From IMG/VR virus record IMGVR_UViG_3300042691_006102, positions 1-24,224 of that record: DNA of 24,224 nucleotides; one strand, given 5' to 3'. Every line of letters starts with the position of its first letter. The first letter of the stretch is position 1. The stretch comes from a virus. The position numbers and the translations under genes are program-made. The notes below the pieces were generated by a model, which saw only the letters and a program-made list of their open reading frames with translations, was not told the DNA's origin and did not search any database. Positions 21,153 to 24,224 of the stretch are shown here, in pieces.

Positions 21153-21336
21153 AGCAAACGCAATGGTTGCTTGTTTAGAGTTCATTAAACTCAACGTCAA
21201 GAGCAATAGCGAATACGGGCGCATTGCTAACGGTAAACGTAAGCTAAAATTATGGAAGCATTATGCGTGGAAAGTAACGCGTATTTCCGTAAACGTCGCG
21301 TTCTGGATATTTATCTTATATAAACTACTCTCATAA
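21118..21336 (+). CDS. small protein with a C-terminal membrane segment
   Basis: This 72-residue protein starts inside the 3' end of the baseplate gene (35-nt overlap) and ends at the TAATG start of the tape measure. The body is basic (KRKLKLWKHYAWKVTR), and the C-terminus ISVNVAFWIFILYKLLS is a probable membrane anchor. It could sit at the inner membrane during DNA entry, or assist tape measure insertion. No family is recognised. Confidence 0.6.
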   Translation: MGATSKEQVQNKANAMVACLEFIKLNVKSNSEYGRIANGKRKLKLWKHYAWKVTRISVNVAFWIFILYKLLS

Positions 21337-23132
21337 TGGCGAATACAATTGATTTTAATGTAGGCACAAACGCGGTTACCGTCCTCAATCAAACGGCAGC
21401 AGCAGCGGACAATACGGCGGCAGGGTTTAGTTCAGCAAAGGCGGAACTTCGTGCCTTAAATCAACAGTTGTTGCAAATGGATTCTTCGAGTGAGGAGTTC
21501 AAGAAAGCCTCAGCACGTGCTGCTGAATTGAAGGACAACATTTCCGACTTATCGGCAGAGATTAGTGCGAACGCAGGTAACGCATTTGAAGGTCTTTCGA
21601 ACAACATTGGATTGTTTGGTAGTCGTCTTATGGACTTGGACTTAGCAGGAGCAGGACAAGCGTTGAAGAATATGGGGACAAACGTTTCGCGTATTGACTT
21701 TAAGACATTACAAAAAGAGGTTGGTGGTTTAGTTAGTGGTTTTGCATCTTTGGCTAAGTCAATTTTAGCTAATCCAATTTTATTGTTAGCAGGTGCGGTT
21801 GTTGCAATCATTGCAAACTTTGACGACTTAATAAAAATCTTTCCTTCTGTTGAAAAAGGACTGTCTGGAATAAACGAACAAGAGCGCGAAAGTCTTGCGT
21901 TGTCAAAAGCAAAAGCTGACGCATCGCAGAAGGCTTACGAAAACATCGACAAACAAGCCAACATATTAAAGTTACAAGGTAAGAGCGAACGCGAGATTCT
22001 TAACATTAAAATTAAAGCGTTAGAAACAGCCATTGCAGATAGAAAGGCACAGTTAGCAATAACGGAGAAACAAGCAATCACGCAGGTTCAAACGGCTAAA
22101 AGAAACAGAGAGATTCTCGAAGGAATTATTCGCTTTCTTACCGCACCGCTTCAACTTCTTTTAACCGCTGTTGATGAGATAGCAAAGACAATAGGAGTAG
22201 ATTCCAAACTTGCAGAAGGCTTCACAGATTTAGCAGCAGGATTGTTGATTGATCCGCAGGAATTGGAAACTGAATTGAATAAAACAATTCAAGAAAATAA
22301 AGATGCCATTGCTACAATGGAAAACGACTATGCTGGGTTGAAGTTGGCTGTGAAAGAGATGGATAAGAAAGCAGCAGACGACAGGAAAGCAGCAATTAAA
22401 AAAGAGAATGACGATAAAGAAAGATTGCAAAAAGAAGCCGACGAAAAAGAGTTGGAGCGTCGTAAAAAGTTAAACGAAGAATTAGAAGCCGAAGATGACC
22501 GAATGGCATCTATTACTTATGAAGACTTAAAGGCAAGAGAAAAGAAAAAAGCAGATGCTAAACTTCTTGCTGAAATGGAAGGTCATTCCAAATTAACAGC
22601 ATTAAAAGCACAAAACTCACAAGACGAATTAAAGAAAGAAGAAGAAGCGTTTAACGCACGTTTAAGCATAGCATCAAGTGGAATAGATGCTTTGATTGCA
22701 TTGAACGAAGCGTTTACAAAGAAAGGACAACAACAATCGAAGAAACAATTCCAAATACAAAAAGCGTTGAATCTTGCATCTGCTGTTATCGATACTTACG
22801 GTGGTATTAATAGAGCGTTAAACGACAAGACAATGCCCTCGACAACAGCGCGTATTGTTCAAGCGTCAATCGTTGGAGCAATGGGCTTAGCTAACGTGTT
22901 AAAGATTAGCAAGACGGAATACGGAAACGCAAGTGCACCTTCTGGAACAAATATGAGCGCAGGTGGTGGAGACGGAGGAACGGCTGCTCCTTCACCTGCA
23001 AATTTCGCCTTTGTAGGCAACCAACCCAACCAACAACAACCACCGCTTCAGGCATACGTCGTTGGAACGCAAGTGAGCAGCAATTTAGAAGCACAACAAT
23101 TAATTCAAAACCAATCAAGATTAGGAGGATAA
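21336..23132 (+). CDS. tape measure protein
   Basis: The 598-residue protein is mostly helical. It has an N-terminal alanine-rich coiled coil (about residues 20-85), a hydrophobic segment ILANPILLLAGAVVAIIANF (about 143-165), and a long charged coil from about 330 to 440 rich in K, E, D and A. It ends in a glycine-, serine- and proline-rich tail. This is the standard build of a siphovirus tape measure, which fixes tail length and helps DNA ejection. At about 0.15 nm per residue it predicts a tail near 90 nm. Its ATG overlaps the preceding stop (TAATG), and the next gene follows 3 nt later. Confidence 0.85.
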   Translation: MANTIDFNVGTNAVTVLNQTAAAADNTAAGFSSAKAELRALNQQLLQMDSSSEEFKKASARAAELKDNISDLSAEISANAGNAFEGLSNNIGLFGSRLMDLDLAGAGQALKNMGTNVSRIDFKTLQKEVGGLVSGFASLAKSILANPILLLAGAVVAIIANFDDLIKIFPSVEKGLSGINEQERESLALSKAKADASQKAYENIDKQANILKLQGKSEREILNIKIKALETAIADRKAQLAITEKQAITQVQTAKRNREILEGIIRFLTAPLQLLLTAVDEIAKTIGVDSKLAEGFTDLAAGLLIDPQELETELNKTIQENKDAIATMENDYAGLKLAVKEMDKKAADDRKAAIKKENDDKERLQKEADEKELERRKKLNEELEAEDDRMASITYEDLKAREKKKADAKLLAEMEGHSKLTALKAQNSQDELKKEEEAFNARLSIASSGIDALIALNEAFTKKGQQQSKKQFQIQKALNLASAVIDTYGGINRALNDKTMPSTTARIVQASIVGAMGLANVLKISKTEYGNASAPSGTNMSAGGGDGGTAAPSPANFAFVGNQPNQQQPPLQAYVVGTQVSSNLEAQQLIQNQSRLGG

Positions 23133-23135
23133 ACA

Positions 23136-24047
23136 ATGAAAAAAATTAAAGTAATAGAATACGGAATCGACGACGCAGGATTGTTGGGTGTGTTCGCAAT
23201 CAGCGTAGTTGAACAACCTGCAATCGGTGTAGACTTTGTAGCGTTAAGCGAACAACACGTTGTTAAGTTCAAAGAAGATTTTAGAGGTCTTTTGTACGGA
23301 GCGTTATTAATTCCCGACCAACTGATTTATAGACGCAACGACGAAACAGACGAGGAGTATTACGTTAAGTATTCAAAGGAAACAATCAGAGCAATTGCTT
23401 ACAATTACTTAAAGCAAAACAAGACGAACAACGCAACAGTTGAACACGCGAAAGTGGTTGACGGTGTTTCGTTGGTTGAGACGTGGATCATTGAAGGTGA
23501 AAACGACAAGTCGAAGAACTTCGGCTTTGACCTTCCAGAAGGTACTTGGTTCGGCTGTATGAAAGTAGAGAACGAAGAAGTGAAGAAACAGATACAAAAC
23601 AAAGAAGTGTTAGGTTTCTCAATCGAAGGCAACTTCATTGCAGAGAAAGAAATGTATTTAAGTAAGCACGAAGAATTCGCAGCCATTCTTGCAGAGATTG
23701 AGCAACTTTTGACTTTAGCCACGCAAGAAGAAATAGACGCGCGTTATGACGACTATATGAGCGCGGTGAATATGACCTATTCAGAACTAAAAGCGTGGTC
23801 AGAAACGGAGTGTTCTCAGTTGGCTTCACTTGATCGTGGACCAATCGAAAGAAACCTTGAATTGTTACAAACAAATAAAGCGGATTGGAACGACAGCCAT
23901 TACGAAGACGCAGGAAAGACAATCGCGTTTATCAATCGTATGCGTGAGAATAGCGCAGGTGACATATTGGAAGACAGCAACGGAAATGTTTGCGGAAGTA
24001 AGCGCACGATTTCTCTTTTGAATTGGGCATACAATCCGAACAAGTAA
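23136..24047 (+). CDS. XkdF-type prohead protease with an added C-terminal domain
   Basis: The 303-residue protein has an XkdF-like serine protease domain (about residues 48-168): FRGLLYGALLIPDQLIYRR, YYVKYSKETIRAIAYNYL, VEHAKVV with His104 and GFSIEG with Ser162, the likely catalytic pair. Such proteases cleave scaffold and capsid during head maturation. The C-terminal part (about 212-303) holds SELKAWSETECSQL, WNDSHYEDAGKTIAFINRMR and GSKRTISLLNWAYNPNK. I recognise this as a separate domain seen fused to other phage proteins, without a known function. Its stop overlaps the next ATG (TAATG). The protease is normally near portal and capsid, so those genes are expected to the right. Confidence 0.8.
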   Translation: MKKIKVIEYGIDDAGLLGVFAISVVEQPAIGVDFVALSEQHVVKFKEDFRGLLYGALLIPDQLIYRRNDETDEEYYVKYSKETIRAIAYNYLKQNKTNNATVEHAKVVDGVSLVETWIIEGENDKSKNFGFDLPEGTWFGCMKVENEEVKKQIQNKEVLGFSIEGNFIAEKEMYLSKHEEFAAILAEIEQLLTLATQEEIDARYDDYMSAVNMTYSELKAWSETECSQLASLDRGPIERNLELLQTNKADWNDSHYEDAGKTIAFINRMRENSAGDILEDSNGNVCGSKRTISLLNWAYNPNK

Positions 24048-24223
24048 TGAATATCGAAGCAGGTGGTTTCTTAAAGTTGGAGTTGTTCAACGACGACGCT
24101 ACTCTGTTTTTGAACGCACTTACCAAAATCACAAACGACGGTGGTAAAATGGGATTCAAAAGTTACGGACTAACGGAAGACGAAATGAAGACGCTAAACG
24201 CAATACTTGATTATTTAGGATAA
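24047..24223 (+). CDS. small hypothetical protein, 58 residues
   Basis: The frame starts at the ATG overlapping the XkdF stop and reads MNIEAGGFLKLELFNDDATL, then FLNALTKITNDGG, and ends DEMKTLNAILDYLG, with TAA at 24221-24223. It is a small acidic alpha/beta protein. I do not recognise a family. Its coupling to the protease gene suggests a head-assembly accessory. It ends one base before the window end and is complete. Confidence 0.6.
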   Translation: MNIEAGGFLKLELFNDDATLFLNALTKITNDGGKMGFKSYGLTEDEMKTLNAILDYLG

Positions 24224-24224
24224 A

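Overview
This window looks like about 24 kb of a tailed, siphovirus-type bacteriophage (or prophage) of a Bacteroidetes host. The phage call rests on a large terminase, a tape measure protein, an XkdF-type protease, tail, baseplate and fibre proteins, a holin-like cluster, an SSB-like protein and DNA methyltransferases. The host call is inference from three things. Several candidate promoters match the Bacteroidetes TAnnTTTG -7 element. Genes start after A-rich leaders and not after clear Shine-Dalgarno sequences. The tail protein sequences resemble those I associate with Flavobacteriia and Bacteroidia phages. No integrase, reverse transcriptase, tRNA or CRISPR array is visible. GC content is roughly 40% by eye.

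Layout. (1) Bases 1-2083, plus strand: the end of a late or lysis module, with the last codons of an unseen gene, two small membrane proteins of holin type, a metallophosphoesterase and a two-membrane-segment coiled-coil protein of spanin-like shape. (2) Bases 2055-8974, minus strand: a tightly overlapping operon read leftward. It holds several small genes, an SSB-like protein, a possible HTH protein, a free-standing DnaA domain IV protein, a zinc-ribbon protein, two likely replication proteins, a C5 cytosine methyltransferase with a second long frame inside it, the large terminase, and a ribbon-helix-helix protein at the far end. (3) Bases 8961-9075: a control region with TAnnTTTG elements facing each other on both strands. 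(4) Bases 9076-10398, plus strand: VRR-NUC nuclease, sigma-like factor and a cysteine-rich protein. (5) Bases 10399-10807: a gene-free leader of about 400 nt with a strong -7 element, a possible pseudoknot followed by seven Ts, further hairpins and a 58-nt pyrimidine tract. (6) Bases 10808 to the end, plus strand: a ParB-methyltransferase fusion, a TerS-like protein, a tail chaperone-like gene with a -1-frame continuation, a large fibre, tail and baseplate proteins, the tape measure, an XkdF-type protease and one further small gene. Portal and capsid are not seen and probably lie to the right.

How the parts may work together (inference): the left operon would make replication, modification and packaging proteins. 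The short right operon supplies a nuclease and a sigma-like factor that could turn on the long late operon through the structured leader. Two methyltransferases without a partner restriction enzyme suggest that the phage protects its own DNA against host restriction. The most interesting signals are the overprinted frame in the C5 methyltransferase, the face-to-face promoters, the structured leader, the frame continuation in the tail chaperone region, and several CpG-poor segments inside genes that look like exchanged modules.
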